In this document: positions 9,677 to 21,187 of the stretch, piece after piece
How positions within the stretch are numbered: position 1 is the stretch's first letter
How the letters are laid out: each line of letters opens with the position of its first letter
From: Nicotiana tabacum
Taxonomy: Eukaryota; Streptophyta; Magnoliopsida; Solanales; Solanaceae
Length of the DNA: 64,000 nucleotides
Reading direction: 5' to 3'
Assembly (NCBI RefSeq): GCF_000715075.1
Contig: NC_134089.1
Span: forward strand, 102,245,157-102,309,156
Made by a program: the position numbers and the translations under genes
The notes under the pieces: model-generated
What the model saw: the letters and a program-made list of their open reading frames with translations, nothing else
What the model was told of the DNA's origin: nothing
The model's database searches: none

Positions 9677-12600
9677 TGTCACACCTCATTTTTCACCTAC
9701 ACCCCCGGAAGGGCGTAAAGGAATTTTTTCCACTTGAAGGACAATCATGACGGGATTTAATTATTAATTATTCAGAGTCGCCACTTGAGAGATTAGTGGT
9801 GTCCCAAGTCACCAGTTTAATCCCGAACCGAGGAAAGATATGACTCTGTTAACAGTCCGCAAACTAGAAATCCGAGCAAGTAATTCTGTTAACCCGGGAG
9901 AGGGTGGTAGGCATTCCCGGGTTCCGTGGTTCTAGCACGGTCGCTCAACTGTTGCATTTGATTTTATCTGATTTTAATACAAGCTAACTTATGTGCCTTT
10001 TATTCGCAAACCACTTTTTATCATTGTTTATTTTAAAAGAATTGCGACATCGTGAAAGTGCGTTTCGAACCACGTTGCAATCAATGCACCCGTGGTCGCC
10101 AACACATTTTGACTTCGTCGAGACTTGGATTTGGGTCGCATCAATGCGCACCCGAGTTTAAGAAGGTAATTTTATTATAATCGCGTCTAAAGAGTCTAAC
10201 GCGTCGTTATCTTTTGGGAGGGCCGTGAAGCTCGCTAAACGACCTTTCCCGATTTTCTAAATATTTTTAAACCTTTATTGAGGGCCTTGCAAATTTTGTA
10301 TTTCGTTGGGCGAGGCTCGTCTCATTTTTTATTTTAAAAGGGCAAGCCTAAAGTGACTAAATTCTTCCTATTTTTTTTTGTTTTGTCTCTAAAAGATAAA
10401 AAAACTAATTATCTATTATCAGAAAAACCGGGCTTCGAATTCAAGCCCGCACCCAAACAAAAGGGAGCACCTTTTAGCTTGAACCCGCTACCTAATTCAA
10501 AACACAGACTGATGTTATTATTCGAGAAAAACTTCAATTGTTTTATGCACTACCAAATACTTTTGGGTTTTGCAACAGGCCCTAGGAGAGACCAGGGCAC
10601 AGACAAGTATAAGAAGAATATCAATCTAGCTCAGGTTCAGGGAATAGTTAAGTTGTGGGCTCAAAATGAGCCCCATCCCAAGATCAGGAGGAAAACACAT
10701 TGGCATAACGCCTGCTAACGTTACCACGAATAGACTCGGCATTTTTAACACAGGAAAGGGCGATCCATAGCTACTCATGCTCAACAGGATACTGACTATT
10801 TGGACTTTAACTTCCAATCTCAATTGCTTCCATTTACTGACTCCTATTGAATTTTGAGTACTAATCGGGTAGAGCACAATTCAGGCAACAACGAATTTAT
10901 TGTGTATTCCGCATGCTGATTGTTTTCGATATGGTTTTAACTAACGATTAGGTCAAACGAATTATGAACTTGAGGATGAGCTACTGCAATTACAAATCTA
11001 TTCCAATTAGCGCTCCTACTTGCCACTGCCAAACTCCATAAGAACAAACTGATTAATTAAAATCAAAGATTGATTTCAAGCCCAAATTAAGACAGTCCAC
11101 ACCTATGTGAGCCACAATTATGTTTGTTATCAATCAGCTACCAAATAACAAATGAAACGGTTCGAATTAGTTTGAAGTAATCTCCATTAACAGTCCACAA
11201 ATTATCAACAGTCTCTATTGTCTCATATCCAACACAAATTAATCATTCCAGATGAATCACAAAGAAAATTGTATATGAACCAAGGCCATAACAAGATGCT
11301 TGCACTTTAATTTCTCTTTCAATTTGTTTTTATTCAGCTCGCAGTCAAATATATCACTCAACAGGGGAGATAAGTACCTGGAGGTATGAAACAATGAAGA
11401 AGAAAGAAGGATCAGCAGCAGGCAGCAGAAGTAATTGAACAACAGCAGTAATTTAAATCCCAGAAAACAGATCAAAAGTCCAGACGCCAAACAGAATGGA
11501 GAAATTGACCAAACTAGCACCAAAGCAAGCTAAATGAACTCAAATGGCATCTAGGGACATCAACAAGTATCAAACTCAAACAAAGCCTAGTTCAATTCAT
11601 CCCAAAACTGCTCAATAACAAACCAGCCTGATCCAGAACACTCCGGAAATCGAAATATACTACCAGCCACTCGTTAAGACCCAAATCCAATCAATTTCGA
11701 TCCAAAATTCCTTTGAAGTTCAGAAGCTTGACTGTGGAACTAAATGAATGAAACAGTAATAATATTTTAATTTTCTGCTTTTGATTTTTTTTTTTGTATT
11801 TTTTTTATGTCTCAATTCAAATGCTAATCTGAAGTTTTTTAAAGAAAAGGAGAAAAGCTTTTGGTGGGAATTTTTTGGGCTAAAAAGAATACCCCCCTCA
11901 ACAAGGCAAAAGCTTACCTTTTATAGGCATTTTGATAGATTTTCGTTTCCTTTTAGTCCCCCCCTTCATTTTGATTTTTACTCCCCCATTTATTAACTTG
12001 TCACATAAGAAAACACTACTATTCTTTACAAATTACTTAAAAACCCCCATCTAGAAGCTCCTAGGGTATTCTGAATTATTCTTGTAACTACCAATTACCT
12101 AGAATGCCCTTGAATTCATGAGAAACTACCAAATGACTCTATCATTGCCCTAATCGCTTAACGATGATTAACTATCAACTAAACCTAACCAACTAACATC
12201 TTCAAAGTAAACAACGAATTGAAACACACGTCAAGGAATGATTCGAGCCAAGCAAAGTTAATCAATTATCAAATTAATTTTCCAGTAATGATCTGAACTT
12301 AATACAACCTGCTAATAACAAAACTAAGCTAAGACGACCAAGCAAATGGCAATCCAATTAAGCCATAATCAAACATGGAATCAAAGAAAATCCACAGAAT
12401 TCATGATGAGAAAAGAAAACTAACAATGCAAAGTAAACTGAAGTTAGCCTATATAGAATTAAGAACAACTAACAGAAGATTAAGCCAATCGAAAAGCTCA
12501 CTATGGGCTTGGGGTCTGCTAACTCTTGGTTTGAAATTCGGACTGTCTTGTTGTCAATTGACTCCCAGTGATGGTAGAAATATCATGAGGAATGCGAGGA

Positions 12601-13912
12601 GAGTCCCATGGCACAAATTTGGTGAAGTTTGATGAAACCCAGGTTCGCCGGAAAATTTTCAAACCTAAATTTGAGCCATTCCAGTTACATTCGAGACAAA
12701 AGGTCATGGGGGTTGTTTAGAGGATGGTGTGACGATCTTACGGTGTAAATTTGGTACGATTTGGCATAACTGGTGTCAAGGACGGAAAATTTTGAAGAAA
12801 GATTCGACACTTTTGACCATGATTCGAAGGAAACCCATGGCATGGCTGGAAAGAGGGGCCTAAGGAGATTTTGTGGTGTTTTCTGGTGGTCAATGGCGTA
12901 GGTGGTGTTCGCTGTTGCTGGCGGCTCCGGCGAAGCCTAGAGATGATACGAGGAAGAAGAGATACGGTCTCTAGGGTTAAAGCCCATTTTTAGACAGTTA
13001 AATAAGAATGTGACAATTGTTTGTGGCCGTTGGATCATAAGCACTCAACGACTGAAATTAGATCCCAGAGCAAACGATGTCGTTTGGTAGTCTCCTGAAG
13101 CAAACCGGTTTGTGGGTCAATTTTGGCTGGGGCGGGTGATTTGGGCCAGGGTCCGGCTAGGCTGGGGACTAAATTGGGTAGGTAATTTCGTTTAGGCCAA
13201 CCTTTTTAAAGCCTTCCTTTTATTTCATTTTATTTGGGCGGGCTCCCCACTTCAAAACATAAAATTTAAAGACTGAAATGTATTCCTTTGTTATAGGGGT
13301 GGGCTCCCCACTTCAAAACTTAAAATTTAAAGACTGAAATGTATTCCCTTGTTATAGGGGCAGGCTCCCCACATTAAAACTTAAAATTTAAAGACTGAAA
13401 TGTATTCTCTTGTTATAGGGGCGGGATCCCCACTTCAAAACTTAAAATTTAAAGACTGAAATGTATTCCCTTGTTATAGGGGCGGGCTCCCCACTTCAAA
13501 ACATAAAATTTAAAGACTTAAATGTATTCCCTTGTTATAGGTGCGAGCTCCCCACATTAAAACTTAAAATTTAAAGACTGAAATGTATTCCCTTGTTATA
13601 GAGGCGGGCTCCCCACTTCCAAACTTCAAAACAAATTCCACAAACTAAAATAAAGTTGCACAAAGTCATTTTTTGTCGTTTTCTTCATATGAAAACAATT
13701 TTAAACTATCAATTAACTCTAAAAATATGAAATTAAATCCTACACCAATGCCACATGTACTCTTGTATTTTTCGTATGAATGAAGATGCACAAATAAAAT
13801 GCAACAATTACCAGAAAATGACATAAAATTCACAAAAATTATAAAATAATAAGAAATTGTTTTATTTTGAAATTTGGGAATAATTTTCTTTAGGGCAAAA
13901 ATCACGTGCTCA
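9677..13912 (-). repeat. 5' LTR of Tat element 1 (4.2 kb)
   Basis: It begins TGTCACACC (plus strand) four bases after the PBS and ends GGGCAAAAATCACGTGCTCA. A related LTR lies at 53426-57787; the two share their outer parts closely (for example GGCATTCCCGGGTTCCGTGG at 9911-9930 and 53661-53680) and are looser in the middle. No coding gene is seen inside. The minisatellite 13236-13620 is inside it. Confidence 0.8.
13236..13620 (-). repeat. 61-bp minisatellite in the Tat LTR
   Basis: Units start at 13236, 13297, 13358, 13419, 13480, 13541 and 13602 (last one partial), each 61 bp: GGGCGGGCTCCCCACTTC, then AAAATTTAAAGACTGAAATG, then TATTCCCTTGTTATAG. Differences between units are few. The related LTR at 53426-57787 has no such array at the matching place (about 57320-57420). 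Confidence 0.95.
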
Positions 13913-15385
13913 CATTATCCGAGAAGGTCGGGATCGATTTCCACAGGGAGCTAAAAATGGGAATTGGGTTTCTATCTAAGTTCGAGATGCGTAATTGCTC
14001 TTAATTGCACTTCTAATAATAGTTGGCCTTTTGATTACTTCTAATATTATTAATAAGATGCTAAATTAAGCTAAGTTAAGCTAAGAGTAAGATACTTGAA
14101 AGGTTGTCTAAATAGTTAAGAAGGCACAAGGGTAATGACTTTCTCCTAGGTGGATACTTGACAGGTTCTCGAGTCTAAGGCTAGGTTGTCATGTTGGGGA
14201 TTACGATATAACCATTGCACGATACTTCTCACTCTATACCTCTCGGTAGTTTGAGTGATTTTTCCCTAATTGACTTTCTTAAGACTAATTGGGTATGATA
14301 ATTTATGCAAGCAATTTAGGTTCAAATCGGGTATTACTATCTCTAGGTTTAACTCTTTAATTGGGGCTATCAATCTCTTGAATACGCCCTAATTCCTTAT
14401 TGGACTAATGTTCCTAGACTCCAAGTTCTCTTTCTCAAGAAGAACCCAAGTTAAATAGGCACAAATTAGTGTTTGCAACCACTAATTCAACATTAAAACC
14501 ATCAATTAGTTCAAATATCAAACACCCATAGACCTTCAAGCCTTAAAACACAAGACCCATCAAATACCCACACTAGGGTTGAGCCACAACCCTAGCTAAT
14601 GGGTCTAGCTACTCATGATAAGAGAAGAAAACAAAGAAATAGATGAAGAAAAACTCATATATTTAATTACAAGCTACAACTTAAAGATTCAATGATAAAA
14701 CTACTCTAAAATTTCTCAAAATAGGTAAGGAACACTCTTCATGAGCGCAGCTGAGCGTTAAACTACAACTGATGACCTAAAATGGGAAAAAACTATTTGT
14801 ACTAGCCTGGATTTTCTGGAGAAAAATACCCCTGCAGTGCGGTCCGCTCAAAATCGAGTGCGGACGTAATGAGGCTTCTTGATTTTAATATTTGCTCTCT
14901 GATCTTGGCCACCGCGGGCCACACAAAATGCATCGCGGCCGCGGTGGCTTCTATTGCGGTCCGCACAAAAAGGACCGCGGACTGCATTGGCATTAAGCTC
15001 CAAATCTTCAACTCTCTGAACTCCCTCTTTGCGGACCGCACAATATCGAGTGCGGCCGCGGTGAGTCCATTGCGGTCTGCATGAAATTCTTTGTGGCCAC
15101 AATGCTTGATTTCCTGAAATAGACACCTCTCTGAACCTCCTCATTGCGGACCGCACCAAATGGAGTGCAGCCGCAGTGGACTAGTTGCGCTATGCTTGGA
15201 CTTGTTCTTAGTACTTGTGCATGTTTCACTCCTTTTTGAGCTGGTTTTGACGAATTGTCACCTTGTTGACCAAACCCTGCAAACAAGTACAACATGTAAG
15301 CCTTTGGAACCATTTTGTACACATTTTTAATCAAAACTCAAGTAAGAAGGAGTGTAAAATGCATTATAATCCCTAATTATCAGAA
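13913..15385 (-). repeat. Fragment of another LTR (possibly Athila-like)
   Basis: On the minus strand it ends TTAGCTCCCTGTGGAAATCGA, followed by TCCCGAC. I associate this U5 phrase with Athila-type gypsy LTRs; the family is not certain. 14815-15190 holds repeated palindromic words such as TGCGGTCCGCA and GCGGCCGCGG, followed on the minus strand by a TATA-like GGGGTATTTTTC (14821-14834). The open frames across this cluster come from the repeated words. The left side is cut by Tat element 1 and the right side joins the LTR of Tat element 2. Confidence 0.45.
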
Positions 15386-18063
15386 TGTCGGGCCTTCAAC
15401 AGAATCTCAAAAGCCAACTCATAGCCAATAATGTGTGCCTTGGTGGGTCAGAGTTCTCTAAGGACCTCAAGAATCCCGGGCATTGCTCACAACAAGACCA
15501 TTTATTAAATAGGGATTAGTTATGTGCAGTGTGGAAGGGTCAGCCCTGGTATGCCAGAGTTCAGAGAGATCTCCAAGGATCCCTAAGCAGTTCACATATC
15601 ATTGGGGCAGAAATTAACAATCTAGGAGTAGGGTGAGAGTGCTTGACATAGTATTGAAAGACTTAGTAAAATAGAGTAGAGGTGAAAAGATTCAAAAACA
15701 GTTTTAAAGGTACTGGGAGTGACCAGTTTCTTTGAGAAGAATACCAGGAGTAAGTAATAGTTTTGAAATAATTTTGAAGAAAGAATACTAAACAAACAAC
15801 CCAATTGATCATAGAGTACCTAGGTTCACTCAAAAAGTAGACTTACAAACAGGGGTGAAGGGGATTGTGAACATATAGGGCTGAAACCACATAAACAGGG
15901 AAGCATTTGATACAGCAAGTGTACATAACTACTAGGAGTCTACTAAATCAGGTTAATCATGGTACTAGTCAGTTAAGACATAGAGAATGGATGTAGCAGG
16001 ATCATGTTAAAGACAGAGATGTGTTGAACATCCAAGGACACAATCAGGACCAATTGGATGCACTAAAAAACTAAATAACTAACATAGTCATACCAATTAA
16101 AGGGAGGGGATAAGGGACTCGGTAAACATGCTAGGCAGGTATCAAAGAACTAAGTGGAGTCAGACATGCTGATTATATATAAGGAATAATTTAGACATGC
16201 TTAATAACAACAAACAGAGAAACAAGTTGTGTAAGTAATACAAGAACAAACATGGATGTATAGACATCGAGCACATAAGGTTGAGTTCGAAACTTAACTA
16301 GAGATATACCAGTTAAAGAAGAGAATGCATAATGTAAAAAAGAAAGTCAGTTCCACTATCTAGCCTTGGCTTTCAGCTGGCTAGACCAATAGTCAGCACA
16401 AGTAGCAAATAAAGAAGAGAGAGTTTGAATGTATGTGTGTGTATTCTGAACAGTGTTCGTGTGTTGAAGGAGCAGAATCAGAGTGTATATATAGCACTTT
16501 AGGGATTAAAACCAATAAAAGTAAAGAATCATAGTTCAATCAATTAGGAGCAATTAATCAATCACAAAATCAATTCCCATAGAGAAATCCGGAATAGACC
16601 CCTTAATTGGGGGCAATCAATTAACTAACGGTCACAACAAGGGGTCTAATTAAGGTAAGGACTCAAAAACATTCCATGTAGGGAGTCAGTAGAAATCCAA
16701 AAACCATACTGATAACCAATTGAGGCAAGTATGATCAATTAAGGTCACAAATAAAGAAACATATAAAATTTCAACACACACTAATTCTAACAAGTCATTT
16801 ATTAGGAATTAATGAGTAAAAACTTCAAAGAATGCTGATTTTATAGGAATTTGAAACAACAGAAGTCAGAGAAATCAAAGACCTAAAGTAGCGTAGTGCT
16901 AAAAATCGGTTAGTAGTAGAGAATTAGAAAGAACCTTAAAGAACAGCCATGAGAATTTGAAAATACTTCGGATACACAGAGGTTCGACCAAAAAATAACA
17001 AGAAAACCAAACCCTAATATAACAAAACACTATAAAATCGGTTAATCAGTAAAGAAATAAGGGAACCTTAAGGAAAAACCAATGACGAAAACTAGTTTTT
17101 GAAGAAAAGAGAAAGGGTAAAGAGAATCTGGTCTCTGAATCAGATATTTGAACTGTAAAACATCGATAGAAAAACACTCACAGACCATCAATGAACTCTC
17201 AGAGGGTCTTGAACAAGATCTCGACTAGATATCTTCGAGATTTTCCCGTGAAACCACACAAACGAGCAACCAGGAGATGTATGAGACAGGCAGGGGTCTC
17301 AAACACCTATGAAAACCTATGGATTGAGTGAGGATCGGAGGGATTAGGGCTGGTTTTGGGTGGCGGTAACTAGGGTTAGGTCTGGGTCTCAGAGAGAGTT
17401 TGAGAAACGAGGGAACGAAGGGCGGAGTATGGTGGGAAATGAATTAGGTTAGAGGGGGGTCGTTTGGAATTAAAAATGGTAAGAACAAATACGGGCCGTT
17501 GATCTCAAAGATCAACAGCCAGGATTAGGGGGGCCTGGGTCATGTTTAATTTAATTTGGTCTTGGGGTGAATTGGGTTAGGGACATGGGCTGGTATTTAG
17601 GTTCGAAAAATTAGAGAAATTAAAAGGCTATTTGTTAAATACCCAAGTAATTGAATAAAAATCATTTTATAAAATAATTAACAATGAGAAAAAATAATTT
17701 TCATGCATAGAAGTGCTTGAAAATAATTATTCAATATTTTAAAAATATAATGGACCAATTCCTGGTAAAATAATGCAGTGATGTATGCATGGGCTATAAT
17801 TGCAAAATTATTGCAATTGTAACCAAAAGGTGTAAATCTGGCCATTTGTGAAATAATTTGAACTTAATATGGCTATAAATTGCAAAATAAAATCAATGAA
17901 AGCCATTTGTGATGCAATTTTATAATTATTTATATAATTAAAATACTAGAATAAACTAATTTAGAAAGATAGAAATTATGAAAAAAATATCAATTGATGC
18001 TAATGCATAGTTTTGAAGGTATATATGCACTTTAAAAATATTATAGGGAAAAATTGGGTATCA
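15386..18063 (-). repeat. 3' LTR of Tat element 2
   Basis: On the minus strand GGGTAAAGAGGGGTAACT (18064-18081), a polypurine-like tract, is followed by TGATACCCAATTTTTCCC, a likely LTR start. The other end is set near 15386 only because sequence character changes there. No gene is seen inside. 17280-17600 resembles the U3-like part of the other Tat LTR in wording (a GGCCGTTGATC-type phrase). Confidence 0.55.
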
Positions 18064-18157
18064 GAAGTTACCCCTCTTTACCCGGAAAGGATGAAAGAGT
18101 TTTCGGGTAAAGAAATGATGGTTAATTTTGACCGAATGGAATGTTTTGAAAGATAAA

Positions 18158-18225
18158 GGCCGGACTCTATTCTTTGAGCTGCCTACATACCCCTGGTTCT
18201 ACAGGAATCAGGCCATGTGTAATTC
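18158..18225 (-). repeat. Conserved Tat motif, copy 3
   Basis: The element strand reads GAATTACAC, six bases, TGATTC, a spacer, GGTATGTAGGCA, then GAGTCCGGCC. It is somewhat decayed. Confidence 0.6.
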
Positions 18226-18849
18226 TGTATCCACTAGTGAACGAAGCTGATGGAGTTGTTGTAGGAATGGTAGTCAATTTTGGCAAAGGTTCTTTTATGA
18301 AGGGTAATATCGGATGGAGTTATGATTTGGGTTTGGAGTGTATCGGATGTGTAATAGGGTAGATAGTTTGATGTCACAAGGTAGGAGGGACAAGTGATGA
18401 GAATCGGAAGTGAAAATAGTATGAGCAGAAACCATAGCGAAGGTTGCTCCTATTTGAAAAACAGTTACCTCCGAAATCACCTGCAAACTCAAAATACGAT
18501 GCATGCAAGTACGTAGATTACTGCGAAAATTTAAATGTGATGGAAATTCCCTTTGGACCATGAAAGATTGCCTCTGGACGGTGCGGATGATGTCCTTAGA
18601 CTATTATATTCTGGGCCATGAATTGTGAGGTAGGAGATTCGCCGGCCATGAAATTATGTTCTCGGGCCATGAAAATGGTGCCTCTGAACCATGAAGACTT
18701 TGAATAATGATATGATAATTTGAGAGATCCTCAGGCCATGGCATGGTGTCTTCAATCTATGACGATGATGCCTTTAGACAATGACGCCTTTGGACAAGTT
18801 GGCGATATTTCAGCACATGAGATGTAATAATATGATGCTAAAATTAACA

Positions 18850-19670
18850 AGACAAGGCTTAGTCTAGTGAGGTTAAGGGTAGAGTTTATCCCGAAAGAGG
18901 ATCAATAGATAGTGCTGGAATAGAGAAACATTTATGCAAGAAGGGACAATGCTTAGTCCCGTGAGAAGGCAGTGCTTAGCCTTATGAAGAATAGAGACAG
19001 AGCTTGGTCTCATGCAATATGCGGGACATGGCGTAGTCCCATGAAGATGGAAGGTAGCTCTTAGACTTATGGAAATATAGAGGCAGGGCTTAGCCTCATG
19101 CAAGGCTTGGGATAGGGCTTAGTCCCATGCAAATGGAAGGCAATGCTTAGCCTTATGCAAATATGGAGGCAGGGCTTAGTCCAATGAAAATGGAAGGCAA
19201 TGCCTAGCCTTATGAAAACATGGAGGCAAGGCTTAGCCTCATACAAAAAGAAGGCAGTGTTTAGCCTTATGGAAATACGGAGGCAGGGCTTAGCCTCACG
19301 CAGATGGAGACAGAGATTAGTCTCATGCAAGGAGAAGGCAGTGCTTAGCCTTATGCAAATATGGAGGCAAGGCTTAGCCTCATGCATATGGAGAGAGAGC
19401 TTAATCTCATGCAAAGAGAAGTCAGTGCTTAGCCTCATGCGGATGGAGACAGAGCTTAATCTCATGCAAAGAGAAGGCAATCCTTAGCCTTATGCAAATA
19501 TGGAGGCAGGGCTTAGCCTCATGTAGATGGAGACAGAGTTTAGTCTTATACAAAGAGAAGGTAGTGCTTAGCCTTATACAAATATGGAAGAAGGGCTTAG
19601 TCTCATGCAAGACTCGGGACAGGGCTTAGTCCCATACAAGATGCGGGACATGGCTTAGTCCCATGCAAAG
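18850..19670 (-). repeat. Minisatellite of about 28 covarying hairpin units
   Basis: Each unit of about 25-40 bases has the form arm, A-N-N-GCTTA loop, complementary arm, then CATGCA and a spacer. Arm pairs seen: GAGGC with GCCTC, GGGAC with GTCCC, AAGGC with GCCTT, GAGAC with GTCTC; some have G-T wobbles. The pair types are mixed along the array, yet the two arms agree in most units. The first clear unit is AGACAAGGCTTAGTCT at 18850-18865 and the last ends near 19670. Confidence 0.85.
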
Positions 19671-20055
19671 AACAGGTATCAAATCAGAGTAGAGTATTTC
19701 TTATCTTGAGAAATATTTGGTGTCTGATGGCTCGATTGGTAGTGATTTTGCTCCGTGTATATATTTGTGAGTGCTACGGTTACGTCAGATGTGCATGTGC
19801 TCAAAGAAAAATTGTAAGTTTTGTATGGGGAGGTTGTTTCGGGCCTTTGTCTGCTGGCCTTGCTCCTCCGTTCTGGATGCCTTGTTTGAGTTTCCCTGGG
19901 TAGCACCTGGCTGTTACGGAAATAAAGTTTTTGAAAAAATGCAATTGTTTATGAGAAAAAGCATTATTTCAGGAAACATAGTGAAATATCAAGTAGTTTT
20001 AGATGGACTAGTGATGGTAACATATTTCAGAGACATTGCAGCTTTATTGTGTTAG

Positions 20056-20263
20056 AATTTTAAGGGTCCTCCTCAAAATTCTGCCCCAGTTTGGTAGATG
20101 ATTCTTCATCCATTTGCAAGCGATGGAACTTGTTGAACCCTCTTCGGAATTTTGAGAATCCTTCTCAAAATTCTGCCCTAGTTTCTTAACCAATCTACGA
20201 CTTTTGGCAAGTGATGGCATTGGCTGGACTTGCTCCAAAATTTTGAGGGTCCTCCTCAAAATT
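20056..20263 (-). repeat. Three long hairpins, period about 91 bp
   Basis: Inverted repeats with 10-base arms and a 5-base loop lie at 20056-20080, 20148-20172 and 20239-20263. Arms: AATTTTAAGG/CCTCAAAATT, AATTTTGAGA/TCTCAAAATT and AATTTTGAGG/CCTCAAAATT; loops GTCCT or ATCCT. Each is followed by CTGCCCCAGTTT or a close variant. Confidence 0.85.
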
Positions 20264-20312
20264 CTTCCCTAATTTCTGATCCTGAGGGGAAATGGAAATT
20301 TTATTATGATAT

Positions 20313-20375
20313 GACCGAACCCACAGGGCTACATACATATCCCCTCTTAAACAGGAATCAGATCAAGCGTAGTTC
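20313..20375 (-). repeat. Conserved Tat motif, copy 4
   Basis: The element strand reads GAACTACGC, six bases, TGATTC, a spacer, GATATGTATGTAGCC, then GGGTTCGGTC. It lies just downstream of the integrase stop. Confidence 0.6.
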
Positions 20376-20406
20376 AATTACATCATGATGAGGAAATGTA
20401 AATAGT

Positions 20407-21187
20407 CTAAACATAGTATCTTTTGACTGTGTCTGAATTGATTGGTTTTGGCCAGACTTCTCCGTTCATTTCTACAAGTATAAATGCTCCTCCTATTAGC
20501 ACCCTATGAACCATGTAGGGACCTTGCCAGTTAGGAGAGAATTTCCCTTTGTCTTCATCTTGATGTGGGAAAATCTTCTTCAGGACCAGTTGTCCTAGTG
20601 CAAACTGTCTTGGTTTGACCTTTTTGTTGAATGTTCTAGACATTCTGTTCTGATAAAGCTGACTGTGACATACTGCGTTCATTCTTTTACAATCTATAAG
20701 GGCCAATTGCTCATAGAGGCTCTGTATCCATTCAACATTGCTGAGTTTGACTTTCTGTATGATTCTTAAAGAAGGAATCTCTACCTTGGATGGGATGACA
20801 GCTTTGATACCATAAACCAGCACGTAGGGAGTTTCCCTGGTTGATGTGCGAACTATTGTGCGGTATCCCAACAAAGCAAATAGTAGCTTCTCATGCCATT
20901 GTTTATGGTTTTCTACCATCTTCCTTAGTATCTTCTTGATGTTTTTGTTGGAGGCTTCTACGACTCCATTCATCTGAGGTTTGTATGCTGTGGAGTTCTT
21001 GTGCTTGATTTTGAAAGTTTCGCACATGGCTTTCAATAGATCACTGTTGAGATTGGTGGCATTATCAGTGACAATGGACTCAGGAACTCCGAATCGACAA
21101 ACAATAAGATCCTTGACAAAGTCTGTGACGACTTTCTTAGTTACAACTTTGTAGGATGCAACCTCTACCCGACAAATGTTGAGGCTT
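20407..21187 (-). pseudogene. Tat/Ogre integrase, C-terminal part
   Basis: This is the enzyme that joins element DNA to the host chromosome. The minus strand is open from about 21187 through 20407. Seen are the second catalytic Asp in ESIVTDNATN (about 21075), then KPQMNGVVEASNKNIKK with the catalytic Glu (about 20965), LLFALLGYRT, TRETPYVLVYG, and near the end FSPNWQGPYMV and VKRYYV. This is the Tat style of integrase end. The HHCC finger and the first catalytic Asp are missing because the copy is cut at about 21187, where copia sequence on the other strand begins. No stop is seen in what remains. Confidence 0.85.

Larger units (their letters stand above)
188..13912 (-). mobile_element. Tat/Ogre-type Ty3-gypsy retrotransposon 1 (incomplete)
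   Basis: In element order, from high to low coordinates, it has LTR 13912-9677, PBS 9672-9655, leader, DUF7745-like ORF1, non-coding spacer, gag, protease with G-patch, intron, and RT-RNase H. An extra ORF before gag, a tRNA-Arg PBS, an LTR over 4 kb and an intron before RT are together typical of the Ogre group of the Tat lineage. Integrase, 3' non-coding region and 3' LTR are absent: the coding sequence breaks off near 188. Every ORF carries at least one stop or frameshift, so this copy cannot make its own proteins. Confidence 0.85.
18064..20406 (-). other. Repeat-rich 3' non-coding region of Tat element 2
   Basis: The region lies between the integrase stop and the LTR. It holds conserved motif copies 3 and 4 near its two ends, a degenerate CCATGA-containing repeat (about 18550-18815), the hairpin minisatellite (18850-19670) and three larger hairpins (20056-20263). 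Open frames within it come from the repeats. Ogre-type elements are known for tandem repeats at this place. Confidence 0.7.
15386..21187 (-). mobile_element. Tat/Ogre-type element 2, 3' half only
   Basis: In element order it has the end of integrase (21187-20407), a 2.3-kb non-coding 3' region with hairpin repeats, then the 3' LTR starting at 18063. The 5' part is missing: at about 21188 the sequence changes to a copia fragment on the opposite strand. Confidence 0.75.

Noticed and set aside
12375..12707. Open frames in the Tat LTR as an exon
   Set aside because: No domain, no support on either strand, and no counterpart in the related LTR.
14802..15334. Open frames on both strands in the Athila-like LTR
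   Set aside because: Same reason: the GCGGTCCGC words avoid stops. No start context or known domain.
18850..19670. A CRISPR-like array or protein-coding repeats
   Set aside because: This is a plant retroelement; units vary in length and have no unique spacers of fixed size. The open frames on both strands follow from the repeat unit.
19706..20055. Short Cys-containing open frames as small secreted proteins
   Set aside because: They overlap each other in different frames in a repeat-rich non-coding region, and none has a convincing signal peptide.
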